64,000 nucleotides of DNA from Chloroflexia bacterium (GCA_030446765.1 JAUJMR010000002.1:279407-343406), one strand, 5' to 3'; shown: positions 1 through 9,058, numbered from the stretch's first letter. Numbers and translations: made by a program. The notes: generated from the letters alone by a model not told the origin.

Positions 1-464
1 CTCCTCCTGGGCAAGCTCAGTCTGCCTTCCACACTCTCCACCCTCTTGGGGTTTACGGACTCGCCCCCTCTCCTCAGCATCGCCGTGATCCGTCGGTACC
101 CGTACCGCTTGTGCTTCCGAGACAACTCTACCCGGACTCGGAACTGCTCTTGCTCGAACGTCCTTCGCTCTGGACTGGTACGTAGAGCGCCTTATCCCCA
201 CGCTGTTGCACGCCGTCCTTTCTGAGGCTCCGTTGTCGAAGCTCCTCTTGGCAAGGGCCTCTTTGACCTCGTTGTGGGCTTGTTCCGCTACCAGCTTCTT
301 GACCGCGTTGGCTGCGAGACATCCAGTCCCTGGTACTCCTTCTTCCAGCGGTAGAGTGTCCACTCGCTGATACCGTACTTACGGCACACCTCCGCCTTGG
401 TCGCGGCCGTGTCTGCTTCCCTCAGTATCTCGACGATCTGTTCCTCGCTGTAGCGCTTCTTCAC
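1..464 (-). pseudogene. IS3-family transposase, OrfA and start of OrfB, frameshifted
   Basis: A GTG start at 464 has a strong AGGAGG ribosome site just upstream. The first frame reads MKKRYSEEQIVEILREAD and then CRKYGISEWTLYRWKKEY, the HTH_Tnp_1 helix-turn-helix that binds the IS ends. The frame is lost after about 50 codons; the +1 frame continues with NAVKKLVAEQ, the usual OrfA leucine-zipper region. A further frame change leads to KRYGYRRITAMLRR and VNPKRV, the conserved start of the IS3 OrfB catalytic protein. The DDE catalytic region lies outside the window. IS3 elements normally use one programmed frameshift between OrfA and OrfB, but here the first break falls inside OrfA, so decay or sequencing error is more likely. 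Confidence 0.85.
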
Positions 465-505
465 GGTCTCCTCCTACCTGCCGGAGGATACCAGACTCAC
501 ACCAA

Positions 506-532
506 CTGGCCCAGTTTTTGGGGGCAAGGTCA
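506..532 (-). repeat. Terminal inverted repeat region of the IS3 element
   Basis: This is the outer end of the element, read on the minus strand from 532 inward. It begins TGACC and carries a CCCCCAAAAA run. The junction with cydA coding sequence is immediate: codon 533-535 is the His of the CydA HQP motif. The partner repeat is outside the window. Confidence 0.6.
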
Positions 533-1138
533 CACCAACCCACAAAACTCGCCGCTATGGAGGGCCTGTTCGAGACCCAAAGGGGAGCACCTCTGACAAT
601 AGGTGGCTGGCCGGATGTCGGGGCCGGTGAGATTCGCTACGGCATTGAGATACCGAAGGGACTGAGTCTGCTCGCTAAGCACGATATCAACGCCGAGGTT
701 ATGGGGCTGAACGACGTGCCTCCGCGTGACAGGCCGAATGTTTATATCGTGCGTACCGCGTTCCAGATCATGGTCGGCTTCGGAACCGCTCTGATCGGGA
801 TCGCCGCGTGGTACTGGGCATCGCGACGGTGGCGGCGTCTGGACAATCGCTTGCTGTTGCTCGCACTGGTCGCATCTGGCTTTATGGGCTTCATCGCACT
901 GGAGGCCGGATGGTTTGTAACTGAGGTCGGACGGCAGCCGTGGGTGATCTATGGGGTCATGCGCACCGAGGACGCGGTAACGCCGGTACCCGGAACAGCC
1001 AACGTCTTGTACGGGTTCTCACTCCTGTACGTTGTACTGGCCGCAACCCTTGTATGGCTCTTGCTGCGACTACGGCACCGCGGACCAGAGCAGGCACACG
1101 AACACCACAGTGGGAGCGAGTCTAATGTTTCCCATTGA
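533..1138 (+). pseudogene. cydA: Cytochrome bd quinol oxidase subunit I, 3' fragment truncated by IS insertion
   Basis: CydA is the haem-carrying, quinol-oxidising subunit of the membrane cytochrome bd oxidase. About 200 residues of its C-terminal half are present, starting at HQPTKLAAMEGLFET, a conserved stretch after the quinol-binding loop. The signature GWFVTEVGRQPW lies near residue 140 of the fragment and two to three membrane helices follow. The N-terminal half, with haem ligands and Q-loop, would lie beyond the IS3 element. A TTG at 518 inside the IS end could start translation, but such a protein would lack the haem sites. The stop overlaps cydB by 14 bp, the normal cydAB arrangement. 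Whether the 5' half survives on the other side of the IS cannot be seen here. Confidence 0.9.
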
Positions 1139-2204
1139 GGAGATGTTGGCTGGGGTAGGCGTGCTCGCGGTCATTGCGTACGCGCTGCTAGCAGGCGCCG
1201 ACTTCGGTGCGGGCGTGTGGGACTTGCTGGCCCGTGGGCCCCGAAAGGACCTGCAGCGGCAGGCAATCGCCGAGGCCATCGGGCCAATCTGGGAGGCGAA
1301 CCACGTCTGGATGATCTTCCTCATAGTCATCCTGTTCTCCGGCTTTCCGCCTGCGTTCGCCGCACTGAGCATCGCTCTTTTCGTGCCGTTTCACCTGATA
1401 TTGGTTGGGATAATGCTTCGCGGCGCCTCCTTCGTCTTCCGCGCGCACGGGGCAGCAGCGGCTGGTTTCCGTGCAGCATGGGGACCGGTCTTTGGGAGCG
1501 CCAGCGTGTTCACGCCTGTGTTGCTTGGCATGTGTCTGGGAGCGGTATCCTCTGGGTCAATCCGCGTCAGCAACGGCGTGGTACTGGCGGATTACTGGTC
1601 TGCGTGGACGGCGCCGATCTCATGGCTTATCGGCGCGCTGGCGCTCATCCAGGCGGCGTACCTGGCGGCGGTCTATTTGTGCCTGGAGACGGCTGGAGAA
1701 TTGCGCGAAGACTTTCGCCGAAGAGCCCTTGTTTCCAGCCTGGTTGTGATTGTGATAGCCACCGTAGCCTTCCCCGTACTCATTGCGGAGGCGCCGCATC
1801 TCTGGCGCTCGCTTCTGCAGCCGCACGTGGTTCCCGTGATTCTCGTGGGGATGGTTCTTGGCGCGGCATCGCCCTGGGCTCTTTGGCACCGCCGGTTTCG
1901 GCTCGCACGTCTCGCCGCGGCCGGAGAGGTCTCTGCGATTATTGTAGGGTGGGCACTGGCACAGCGCCCCTATATCATCTATCCAGATGTGACCGTCAGC
2001 AACTCCGCTGCGTCGCGGGGGATGATACTGTTTACGCTCTGGACGCTACCGTTCGCTGCTGCACTGCTTGTGCCCTCATTGTGGTTTCTGTTTTCCGTCT
2101 TCAAGGGACAGAATCCGGCCGCGGCTGAGCCGCCAGCGGGGCTTACCGGACGTCCTATGGGAGAGGCAACCTTCACCGTGACCCGAACGGATCGGGGGTC
2201 TTGA
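1125..2204 (+). CDS. cydB: Cytochrome bd quinol oxidase subunit II
   Basis: CydB is the second membrane subunit of the bd-type terminal oxidase, which reduces oxygen to water with electrons from quinol. The ATG at 1125 gives MFPIEEMLAGVGVLAV and a 359-residue protein, the usual length. The first helix contains the family motif LAGADFGAGVWDLLA, followed by EAIGPIWEANHVWMIF near residue 50. About eight or nine hydrophobic helices are spread through the protein. It overlaps the cydA end, so the two are co-transcribed. With cydA interrupted upstream, this gene may be expressed poorly or produce an orphan subunit. Confidence 0.95.
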   Translation: MFPIEEMLAGVGVLAVIAYALLAGADFGAGVWDLLARGPRKDLQRQAIAEAIGPIWEANHVWMIFLIVILFSGFPPAFAALSIALFVPFHLILVGIMLRGASFVFRAHGAAAAGFRAAWGPVFGSASVFTPVLLGMCLGAVSSGSIRVSNGVVLADYWSAWTAPISWLIGALALIQAAYLAAVYLCLETAGELREDFRRRALVSSLVVIVIATVAFPVLIAEAPHLWRSLLQPHVVPVILVGMVLGAASPWALWHRRFRLARLAAAGEVSAIIVGWALAQRPYIIYPDVTVSNSAASRGMILFTLWTLPFAAALLVPSLWFLFSVFKGQNPAAAEPPAGLTGRPMGEATFTVTRTDRGS

Positions 2205-2229
2205 CGCAGACACGAGGGACTTGTACAAT
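2201..2229 (+). promoter_or_regulatory. Sigma-70-type promoter for the formate dehydrogenase operon
   Basis: TTGACG at 2201-2206 and TACAAT at 2224-2229 are separated by exactly 17 bp. The -35 box overlaps the cydB stop codon. The start of fdhA lies 115 bp downstream, leaving a leader of about 105 nt in which I see no clear further element. The match is by eye; no expression evidence. Confidence 0.55.
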
Positions 2230-2344
2230 CTTAGCACTTTCCCAACTTTCAACGTGCTTTTCGTCCATTAGAAACGAACCCGTAGCAGTGGTCGCAGATC
2301 CGGGCAGCGGCGGTCCGGGCATTTTATAGAGTGGGGGGGCGAGC

Positions 2345-5300
2345 ATGGCGACAACGATCTCGCGTCGGGACTTTCTCAAGCTCGGCGGCTCGGCGACGGC
2401 AGGCACTGCGCTGGGCGGGCTCGCGGCACTCGGGGCCGACCTCGGGCCTGCAACTGTCCATGCACAGCAGGCACGAATCAAAGACCAACGCATGTTCCGC
2501 AGCGTGTGCCCATATTGTGCGGTGGGTTGCGGTCTCATTGTCCACAGCCAGGAGAAGCCCGGCGGCGAGCGCGGCGGTGGGTTGCGGTCTCATTGTCCAC
2601 AGCCAGGAGAAGCCCGGCGGCGAGCGCGAGATCATCAATATTGAGGGTGACCCCGAGAGCCCGATCAACCAGGGGACGCTCTGCCCAAAGGGCGCTGCAA
2701 CGTTCCAGCTCCACATCAACCCGAACCGGGCGACCAAGGTCCTCCATCGGAAGCCGGGTGCCACGGATTGGGAGGAGATGGACCTTAACGCCGCGATGGA
2801 CCGTGTCGCCCAGCTCACCCGTGAGACCCGTGACCGGACCTTTGTCGAGAAGATCGGCGACAAAGTTGTCAATCACTCCCTCGGGATATTCTCGCTGGGT
2901 GGAGCGACAATGGACAACGAATGGAATCACATTCACCAAAAGCTGATGCGTGGCCTCGGAGTGGTCGCCATCGAAAACCAGGCCCGTATATGACACAGCT
3001 CTAGTGTCCCCGGTCTGGGGGTACGACTAGGGCGCGGCGCCGCGACCACTTTTCCCGGGAACCTCTCAACATCGGACTGCATCGTCATCCAGGGCTCGAA
3101 CATGGCCGAGTGCCACCCGGTGGCATTCCGCTGGATTATGAAGGCGAAGCTCGCGGGTGCCACGCTGATCCACGTAGACCCCCGCTTCACGCGGACAAGT
3201 GCCTTGGCAAACGTGTACGCGCCGGTGCGGGCAGGCTCGGATATCGCATTCCTGGGAGGACTTATCCGGTACGTGATCAGCAGCAAGCGCTGGAATGAGG
3301 ATCCGTTCTTCAAGGACTACGTCGTTAACTACACAAACGCCGCGACGCTGATCACCGACAAGTTTGAGGACACGGAAGACCTCGATGGGAAGTTCTCTGG
3401 GCTGATGGCGTATACGGGCGACAAGTTGAACGGCTTTCAGGCGGAGTATAAGAACGAGACCTGGCAGTACGAAGGCACTGTGGCCCAGGATCAGGGCCGA
3501 ACAGCATCCTCAGGTCAAAGCGGTGAGCAGGGTGTGGAGTCCGGTCAGGAGGGCGCGGCACCTGAAACGCCAAAGGGACCGCCGTACGACGAGCTTGTGA
3601 AGTCTCTGCTGAAGCCTCCCGCGAAGACGGATCCGACCCTGCAGAACCCGCGCACCGTCTTCCAGTTGGTGAAGAAGCACTTTGATCGCTATACCCCCGA
3701 GATGGTCGAGCAGATCACCGGGTGTCCCCAGGCGGCGTTCGTGCAAGTGGCTGAGCAACTCTTGAAGAACTCCGGGGCTGAGCGCACGAGCGCCTTTTGC
3801 TACGCCGTCGGCTGGACCCAGCACACCAAGGGACCGCAGATGATTGGCTGCTGCGCGCTGTTGCAGTTACTCCTCGGCAACATGGGTCGGCCAGGTGGGG
3901 GCATCCTCGCTCTGCGCGGTCATGCCACTATCCAAGGGTCCACGGATATCCCGACCCTCTACCACAGCATTCACGGCTACATGCCCTCCCCCTCGGCGCT
4001 GAAGTCGAAGAAGCACGACACCCTGAATGACTACATCGCGAGCGAGACGCTGGCTAAGAGCTACTGGGCAAACTTCCCGAAGTTTATGGTCAGCTACCTT
4101 AAATCGATGTACGGGGATGCCGCGACCAAGGAGAACGACTTCGGATACGACTGGCATCCGAAGGTTGCGGGCGACCACTCGCACATGCCGATGATGCTCC
4201 AGATGGCCGACGGAAAGGTCGAGGGCATGTATGCCCTCGGACAGAACCCGGCTGTCGGCGGGCAGAACGGAATCTTCCAGCGGCGTGCCCTCGGCAAGCT
4301 GAAGTGGCTGGTCGTCAAGGATAATTTCGAGACGGAGACCGCCGCATTCTGGAAGACTGCGCCGGAGGTAACGAGTGGCGAGGTGAAGCCCGAAGACATC
4401 CAGACGGAGGTCTTCTTCTTCCCATCGAACCAGGTGGCGGAGATGGACGGCTCCTTCACAAACACGCAGCGGCTGGTCCAGTGGCACAACAAAGCAGCCG
4501 AGGCACCAGGCGATTGTCGCAGTGACATGTGGTTCACGTACCAGTTAGGTGTCCGCCTCAAGGAGATGTACCAGAACAGCACCAACCCGCGTGACGAAGG
4601 CTTCAAGAACCTGGTCTGGAACTTCCAGATCGATGAGGAGACGGAGCGCCTGCATGCGGCCGAGATTGAGAAGCTCGGTGGGGACGACGCGGCGAAACAG
4701 GTCAAGGAGCCTGAGGGCGAGCCGGATATTCGCAAGATTATGCGGGAGATCAACGGGTATCAGTCCGCTGATCCGACGAAGCACCTCAAAGGCTTCTCGG
4801 AGCTTATGGACGACGGCTCGACGACATGCGCCTCTTGGATCTACTCGGGCATTTACCCCGAGCCGGGGATACTGCTATGCAACAACCGTGACCCGCAGCC
4901 GGATCTGGACAACAAGGGGCTACCAAACCTCGGCTGGGGGTTCGCGTGGCCCGCGAACCGGCGCGTACTCTACAACCGCGCCTCGGCCCGGCCCGATGGC
5001 ACTCCGTGGAGCGCGCGCAAAGCGTATGTCTACTGGGACGCCGATGCCGACTTCACCGACACGAAAACCGGCGAAGTCACAAAGGGGAAGTGGGTTGGCC
5101 CCGACGTCCCCGACTTCGTGCCTAACAAGGCGCCCGACTACCAGCCACCGGAGGGAGCAACGGGACTCGCTGCACATAAGGGTACCGATCCGTTCATCAT
5201 GAAGGCCGACGGCAAGGGCTGGCTGTTCTGCCCCACCGGCCTGGTGGACGGTCCTCTGCCGACTCATTACGAACCGGCCGAGTCGCCCGTTCGCAACGTG

Positions 5301-5774
5301 CTCTACCCGAACCAGCAAATCAACCCGGTGTACAAGGCATGGGGTCGTGAGGACAACAAGCTTGCAGCACCGGGGGATCCTGAGTTCCCCCACGTGCTGA
5401 CCACCTATCGCCTCACCGAGCACCACTTGTCGGGCGTCATGACGCGGTGGCTGCCCTGGCTTAGCGAGCTGCAACCGGAGCTGTTTGTCGAGATCAGCCC
5501 GGAGCTCGCGGGCGAGAAGCGCATTGGCAACACGGACAAGGTCAAGATTCGGACGCCGCGCGCAGAGATTGAGGCAAAGGCGCTCGTTACCCGGCGGATG
5601 CGGCCGATGAAGATCGACGGAAAGACGATTCATCACGTCGGACTACCATGGCACTGGGGCTACCAGGGGCTAGTGACGGGGGCTGTTGTAAACGACCTGA
5701 CCGCACTGGTCGGTGACCCGAACGTGTCCATCCACGAGGGCAAGGCCTTCGTGTGTAGCGTGGAGAAGGCCTGA
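2345..5774 (+). CDS. fdhA: Formate dehydrogenase catalytic subunit, putative selenoprotein (frame interrupted by a 55-bp duplication)
   Basis: This is the molybdopterin (bis-MGD) subunit of a membrane formate dehydrogenase of the FdnG type, oxidising formate to CO2. The start MATTISRRDFLKLGG is a Tat signal (Arg7, Arg8). Cys55, Cys58, Cys62 and Cys95 bind a 4Fe-4S cluster. Two things break the plain reading frame. A 55-bp tandem duplication (2519-2628) shifts the frame by one; removing one copy restores it. Then UGA at 2991-2993 follows NQARI and precedes HSSSVPGLG, exactly where E. coli FdnG has NQARV-Sec-HGPTV; the deduced residue is 198 versus Sec196 in FdnG. The downstream frame is uninterrupted to 5774 and in register. 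Without the duplication the protein would be about 1124 residues. The stop overlaps the next gene. Selenocysteine is inferred; the duplication may be an assembly artefact. Confidence 0.9.
2519..2628 (+). repeat. 55-bp perfect tandem duplication inside fdhA
   Basis: Bases 2519-2573 are repeated exactly at 2574-2628. The unit encodes the segment after the third cluster cysteine (GCGLIVHSQEKPGGER). Since 55 is not a multiple of three, translation from the Tat start runs into a stop at 2642-2644. The perfect identity means it is either very recent or an assembly artefact. Confidence 0.95.
2991..3030 (+). promoter_or_regulatory. Selenocysteine UGA codon with bacterial SECIS-like hairpin
   Basis: UGA is at 2991-2993. 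Downstream, CTAGT (3001-3005) pairs with ACTAG (3026-3030), GT (3006-3007) can pair with AC (3023-3024), and CCCC (3008-3011) pairs with GGGG (3017-3020). The apical loop is GGTCT (3012-3016) and G3021-T3022 bulge out. Eighteen bases separate UGA from GGUCU, the same spacing and the same loop as in the E. coli fdhF SECIS as I remember it. SelB recognises this loop in known systems. The sel genes are not in the window. Confidence 0.8.
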
Positions 5775-6586
5775 TGCCAGCAGCAGTACCCCACGGGTTC
5801 TACACCGACACGACGGTTTGTATCGGCTGCAAGGCATGCGAGGTGGCCTGCAAGCAGTGGAATCAGTTACCCGCGTCTAAGGGTGGAGCGCCGCAGCTCA
5901 GCGGCCAGAGCTACGACAACACCCTCCGCCTCTCCGGGACGGACTGGCGGCACGTGAAGTTCATCGAGGACTTCAAGACCGAGGACCGATCCGGCGGGCG
6001 CTGGATGATGATGAGCGATGTGTGCAAGCACTGTGTCAAGGCGGGCTGCCTGGAGGTCTGCCCAACCGGCGCGATCATTCGGACCGAGTTCGACACCGTG
6101 GTTATCCAGTCCGACGTATGCAACGGCTGCCGTGCCTGCATCGCCGCCTGTCCGTTCGGCGTGATCGACATCAACCCGGCGAACAGCGTCGCCATGAAGT
6201 GCACGCTTTGCTATGACCGGATGAAGCTGGACATGACGCCCGCGTGCGCCCAGGCGTGCCCGACGGCATCTATCCAGTACGGGCCGATCGACGAGCTCCG
6301 CGACAGGGCCCAGAAACGCGTCGCGACGCTACAGGCACAAGGCGAGACACGCGCCCAGCTCTATGGTGCGGACACCTCCATCCTGGGGGGGCTGAACTCG
6401 TTTTATCTTCTTGTGGACAAGCCAGAGGTATACGGCCTGCCCGCAAATCCGGAGTTGCCATCGCGCAACCTGGCGGCGAGTAACGCTTTTTCCGCTATTG
6501 GTGCGGCCGTGATGGGCGTTATTGGTCTAGTGTCGTTCCGGAAGCGCCGGATGGATCGGTTCGCACAGCAAGGCAACAACGAGTAA
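5774..6586 (+). CDS. fdhB: Formate dehydrogenase iron-sulfur subunit
   Basis: This 270-residue protein is the electron-transfer subunit (FdnH/HybA type) that carries electrons from the molybdopterin subunit to the membrane partner. Four ferredoxin-like cysteine groups are visible: CIGCKACEVAC near residue 16, CKHCVKAGCLEVCP near 83, CNGCRACIAACP near 117, and CTLCYDR with CAQACP near 143-160. They would bind four 4Fe-4S clusters. A single hydrophobic segment near residues 237-255, followed by RKRR, would anchor the C-terminus. The ATG overlaps the last base of fdhA, so the two are translationally coupled. Confidence 0.93.
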   Translation: MPAAVPHGFYTDTTVCIGCKACEVACKQWNQLPASKGGAPQLSGQSYDNTLRLSGTDWRHVKFIEDFKTEDRSGGRWMMMSDVCKHCVKAGCLEVCPTGAIIRTEFDTVVIQSDVCNGCRACIAACPFGVIDINPANSVAMKCTLCYDRMKLDMTPACAQACPTASIQYGPIDELRDRAQKRVATLQAQGETRAQLYGADTSILGGLNSFYLLVDKPEVYGLPANPELPSRNLAASNAFSAIGAAVMGVIGLVSFRKRRMDRFAQQGNNE

Positions 6587-6634
6587 TCAGGACATAGCCA
6601 CCACGTCATGCGTTCATCTTGTTAGGAGTTTTGG

Positions 6635-7582
6635 ATGATCGATGAACTGTACTCGGCTTCCGCCCACTGGACCTGGTGGATCATTCCGTACTTCTTCTTG
6701 GGTGGGATAGCCGGCGGCTGCTACTTCATCTCGGCGATGCTCGATCTGGTCGGCGATCGCGATGACCGTCATCTCTCCCGCATCGGGTACCTGGTCGCTT
6801 TTCCAGCGATCTCTATCGGGCTGCTCCTCCTCGTGCTGGACCTCAACCAGCCGCTGCGCTTCTGGCACATGCTCCTGCGGCGTGAGGATTTTATTCCCAT
6901 GCCGTTCGCCTTCAAGTGGTGGTCGCCGATCTCATATGGTTCATGGGTCATCTCGGTATTCAGCGGCTTCGCGTTCGTTTCCTTCCTCGCCGCACTCGTC
7001 CGACCTGGCGACACGCCTAGAAGGGGTCCACTGGGACTGTTTCAGAAGATTCACTCCGGCTTGGGCGTTTTCAGCAAGCTCTTCGTACTGCTCGGCGCAA
7101 TTGCCGGGCTATGGACTGCGAGTTACACAGGAGCGCTGCTCTCGGTGACGAACCGACCGATCTGGGCGAACACCAATCTTCTCTCCGTGCTCTTCCTGGT
7201 TTCCGGGCTATCGACGGCGGCTGCGCTGATGTACCTTCTCGGTCGGCGGCGTCGAAGTGTCTCGGAGGACGCTCTCCACCGCCTGACGCGCTTTGATGAC
7301 CTGTCGCTCGGCGTGGAGCTCATCGTGATCTTGGGGACTCTGGCAACTCTCGCGGCGGTGCTGGGGGGCCTGCCGTCGGACTGGGCACTCACGTGGGGCA
7401 TGGTGCTGGGTGTGACGCTGCTGGCCGTGATTGTGTTTGGGATCATTGTGCCGCTCGCCATCGGCTTGCGACAATCGGGGGGCCGTAGTCTTGTGCTCGC
7501 ATCCACGCTCGTCCTGCTCGGTGGCCTCTTTCTCCGAGCCGTCGTAGTGTTCTCCGCGGAGACGATGGAGAAATTGGGATGA
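6635..7582 (+). CDS. nrfD: NrfD/PsrC-type membrane subunit of formate dehydrogenase
   Basis: A 315-residue polytopic membrane protein with about eight hydrophobic helices. The start YSASAHWTWWIIPYFFLGG and GGCYFISAMLD, followed by LNQPLRFWHML, are typical of the NrfD/PsrC family, which binds quinone without haem. It would pass electrons from the iron-sulfur subunit to quinone, replacing the cytochrome b subunit of E. coli FdnI. A ribosome site (AGGAG) sits upstream of the ATG at 6635. It lies 48 bp after fdhB and overlaps the next gene by ATGA. Confidence 0.9.
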   Translation: MIDELYSASAHWTWWIIPYFFLGGIAGGCYFISAMLDLVGDRDDRHLSRIGYLVAFPAISIGLLLLVLDLNQPLRFWHMLLRREDFIPMPFAFKWWSPISYGSWVISVFSGFAFVSFLAALVRPGDTPRRGPLGLFQKIHSGLGVFSKLFVLLGAIAGLWTASYTGALLSVTNRPIWANTNLLSVLFLVSGLSTAAALMYLLGRRRRSVSEDALHRLTRFDDLSLGVELIVILGTLATLAAVLGGLPSDWALTWGMVLGVTLLAVIVFGIIVPLAIGLRQSGGRSLVLASTLVLLGGLFLRAVVVFSAETMEKLG

Positions 7583-7788
7583 TGAAGCGCCGGCTCAGCC
7601 GTGTCCTACTGTTCGGGTTTCTTGCAGCGGCTCTCGTGGCGTGCGACTCGAGCCCCGAGGCGGCCCGTACCCAGGGCGGCGGCCCGGGGGCTGACCGCGG
7701 GAACTGGAACCAGGGAGAAGTTGACCTGCGCCAGAAGGACGGGTCTTATTATGATACGCCGCTAACGGGTGCGGGGCGTGACGACTAG
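7579..7788 (+). CDS. Small predicted lipoprotein in the formate dehydrogenase operon
   Basis: A 69-residue protein with an N-terminal signal (MMKRRLSRVLLFGFLAAA) and lipobox LVAC, so the cysteine at residue 22 would be lipid-modified. The mature part is short, polar and Gly/Asp-rich with NWNQGEVDLRQKDGSYYD. It overlaps nrfD by four bases (ATGA) and its end overlaps fdhE, so it is part of the operon. I do not recognise a family. Position suggests a role outside the membrane next to the Tat-exported catalytic subunit, but this is inference. Confidence 0.75.
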   Translation: MMKRRLSRVLLFGFLAAALVACDSSPEAARTQGGGPGADRGNWNQGEVDLRQKDGSYYDTPLTGAGRDD

Positions 7789-8653
7789 GGCGCTCAGCAC
7801 CGTTCAGGAGCGTCTGGTCGCGGTCACGCAGGACCATCCCGAGTGGAACTCCTGGACTACGCCGCTTGCGGAGGCTCTGCGGCAGATGGAGAACCCTATT
7901 TGGGACTCGATCAGCGTGGAAGTCTCCTCCAAACACCCTGACCATGCACCGCTTCTGGACCATGCCACAATCCGTCTAGACGCGAAGGCTGGCCGCGCGT
8001 CGGTGCGGCGCATCATGGATGCTGCCGCCGATGCTGGTGGCGCCGAGGCATCCGAGCTACGCACGGTCGCGCGCGGGACCGGTTGCGATGCACTCGCTCT
8101 GCTAGAGGCGACGGTCTGCCAGGACGACGAGCGGTTGACTGTCCAGGCCGCGTCGCTCGGTGTCGAGCGGAACGTACTGGTCGCGGTCGGCCTGCTCGCT
8201 GCAATGCCGCTGCTCGACGCATGCCGGCGGAAAACGAGCGATCGCGCACCGGCATCGTGGCCGCACGGCTACTGCCTAGTCTGTGGCGCGTGGGCAGCCT
8301 TAGCGGAGTTGCGTGGGCTGGAGCGAACGCGTCACCTGCGCTGCGGCCGTTGCGGCACTGGATGGGACATAGAGTGGGTCCGGTGTGCTTACTGTCGCGC
8401 GTCAGATAACTCTACGTTCAGCTCGCTCGTGCCTGAGGACGGAGGCGAAGCCCGACGCGTGGATGTATGTCGGGGTTGCAGAGGTTATACGAAGCTGCTT
8501 ACGTCCGCGCGTGCCTGGCCAGCGGGACAGGTACCAGTCGAGGACCTGGCGAGTGTGGACCTCGATCTTATTGCCGTCGAGCACGGCTTCGAGCGGCCAG
8601 AAACGGTCGGTTACGCGGTACGCGCGCAGATCAACAGCCCTGCGCCCGGCTGA
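7769..8653 (+). CDS. fdhE: Formate dehydrogenase accessory protein FdhE
   Basis: FdhE is a cytoplasmic rubredoxin-like iron-binding protein needed for maturation of Tat-dependent formate dehydrogenases. Four CxxC pairs are seen in the C-terminal half: CLVCG near residue 171, CGRCG near 192, CAYC near 208 and CRGC near 236. The 294-residue length fits the family. The GTG start overlaps the lipoprotein gene in a different frame; an internal GTG at 7778 is an alternative. It is in the same operon as the structural genes, as in many bacteria. Confidence 0.88.
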   Translation: MRGVTTRALSTVQERLVAVTQDHPEWNSWTTPLAEALRQMENPIWDSISVEVSSKHPDHAPLLDHATIRLDAKAGRASVRRIMDAAADAGGAEASELRTVARGTGCDALALLEATVCQDDERLTVQAASLGVERNVLVAVGLLAAMPLLDACRRKTSDRAPASWPHGYCLVCGAWAALAELRGLERTRHLRCGRCGTGWDIEWVRCAYCRASDNSTFSSLVPEDGGEARRVDVCRGCRGYTKLLTSARAWPAGQVPVEDLASVDLDLIAVEHGFERPETVGYAVRAQINSPAPG

Positions 8654-8966
8654 GTTCGCGCGACAACTGCTATCGTCGATAGATGCTTCCGAGGGTCGCC
8701 GTCGCAAGCGCAAGCGCGACACAACGGCCGATGCGATCGGTCTCGAGATAAAGCGCGACCTGCTAGAGGCGCTTGGAGCGGAGGACCCCGAGCCCGAGCA
8801 GATCGAGGAATGGCTGCTCGAGTACTGCCTGAGATCGGGTCCGGGCGACGGGGGGCAGCGGGCGATGGCTCTCAATGTGCTGGACGAGTGGCACCTGGCA
8901 GCAGCATCTCCCGAGTTCAGCGGATGGCTCCAGGAGGGTGCGCCGTCGGAGGATACGCAGGGCTAA
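8640..8966 (+). CDS. Unknown protein after fdhE, start uncertain
   Basis: The frame from about 8640 to 8966 reads as normal protein: RPAEFARQLLSSIDASEGRR, then a helical acidic section with EEWLLEYCL and NVLDEWHLAAASPEF. I do not recognise the family. No ATG, GTG or TTG exists close after the fdhE stop; a CTG at 8640 fits best by position, and the nearest upstream GTG is at 8553, well inside fdhE. The tight spacing suggests it is the last gene of the formate dehydrogenase operon. The boundaries are soft. Confidence 0.5.
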   Translation: MRPAEFARQLLSSIDASEGRRRKRKRDTTADAIGLEIKRDLLEALGAEDPEPEQIEEWLLEYCLRSGPGDGGQRAMALNVLDEWHLAAASPEFSGWLQEGAPSEDTQG

Positions 8967-9058
8967 GTGGTGCATCCGGGAGTGTGCTACCCTTTCGCAC
9001 GGTGCCTGAGCAGGGCCAAGCGGTGCTGATACTAACTCCGGCTATATGGTAGTTCATG

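Larger units (their letters stand above)
1..532 (-). mobile_element. End of a degenerate IS3-family insertion sequence, cut by the window edge
   Basis: The block reads on the minus strand as a frameshifted IS3-type transposase. It ends exactly where the cydA reading frame resumes at 533. The terminal sequence on the minus strand starts TGACCTTGCCCCCAAAAACT, which has the TG start and the C/A-rich run typical of many IS3-family ends. Only one end is visible because the element continues left of position 1, so no target duplication can be checked. The transposase needs at least two frame changes to be read, so this copy is probably inactive. Confidence 0.85.

Noticed and set aside
2331..2993. 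Reading the fdhA 5' part as a separate short protein ending at UGA 2993
   Set aside because: The downstream frame is in register, the UGA matches the known Sec position and a SECIS-like hairpin follows, so one selenoprotein gene is the better explanation.
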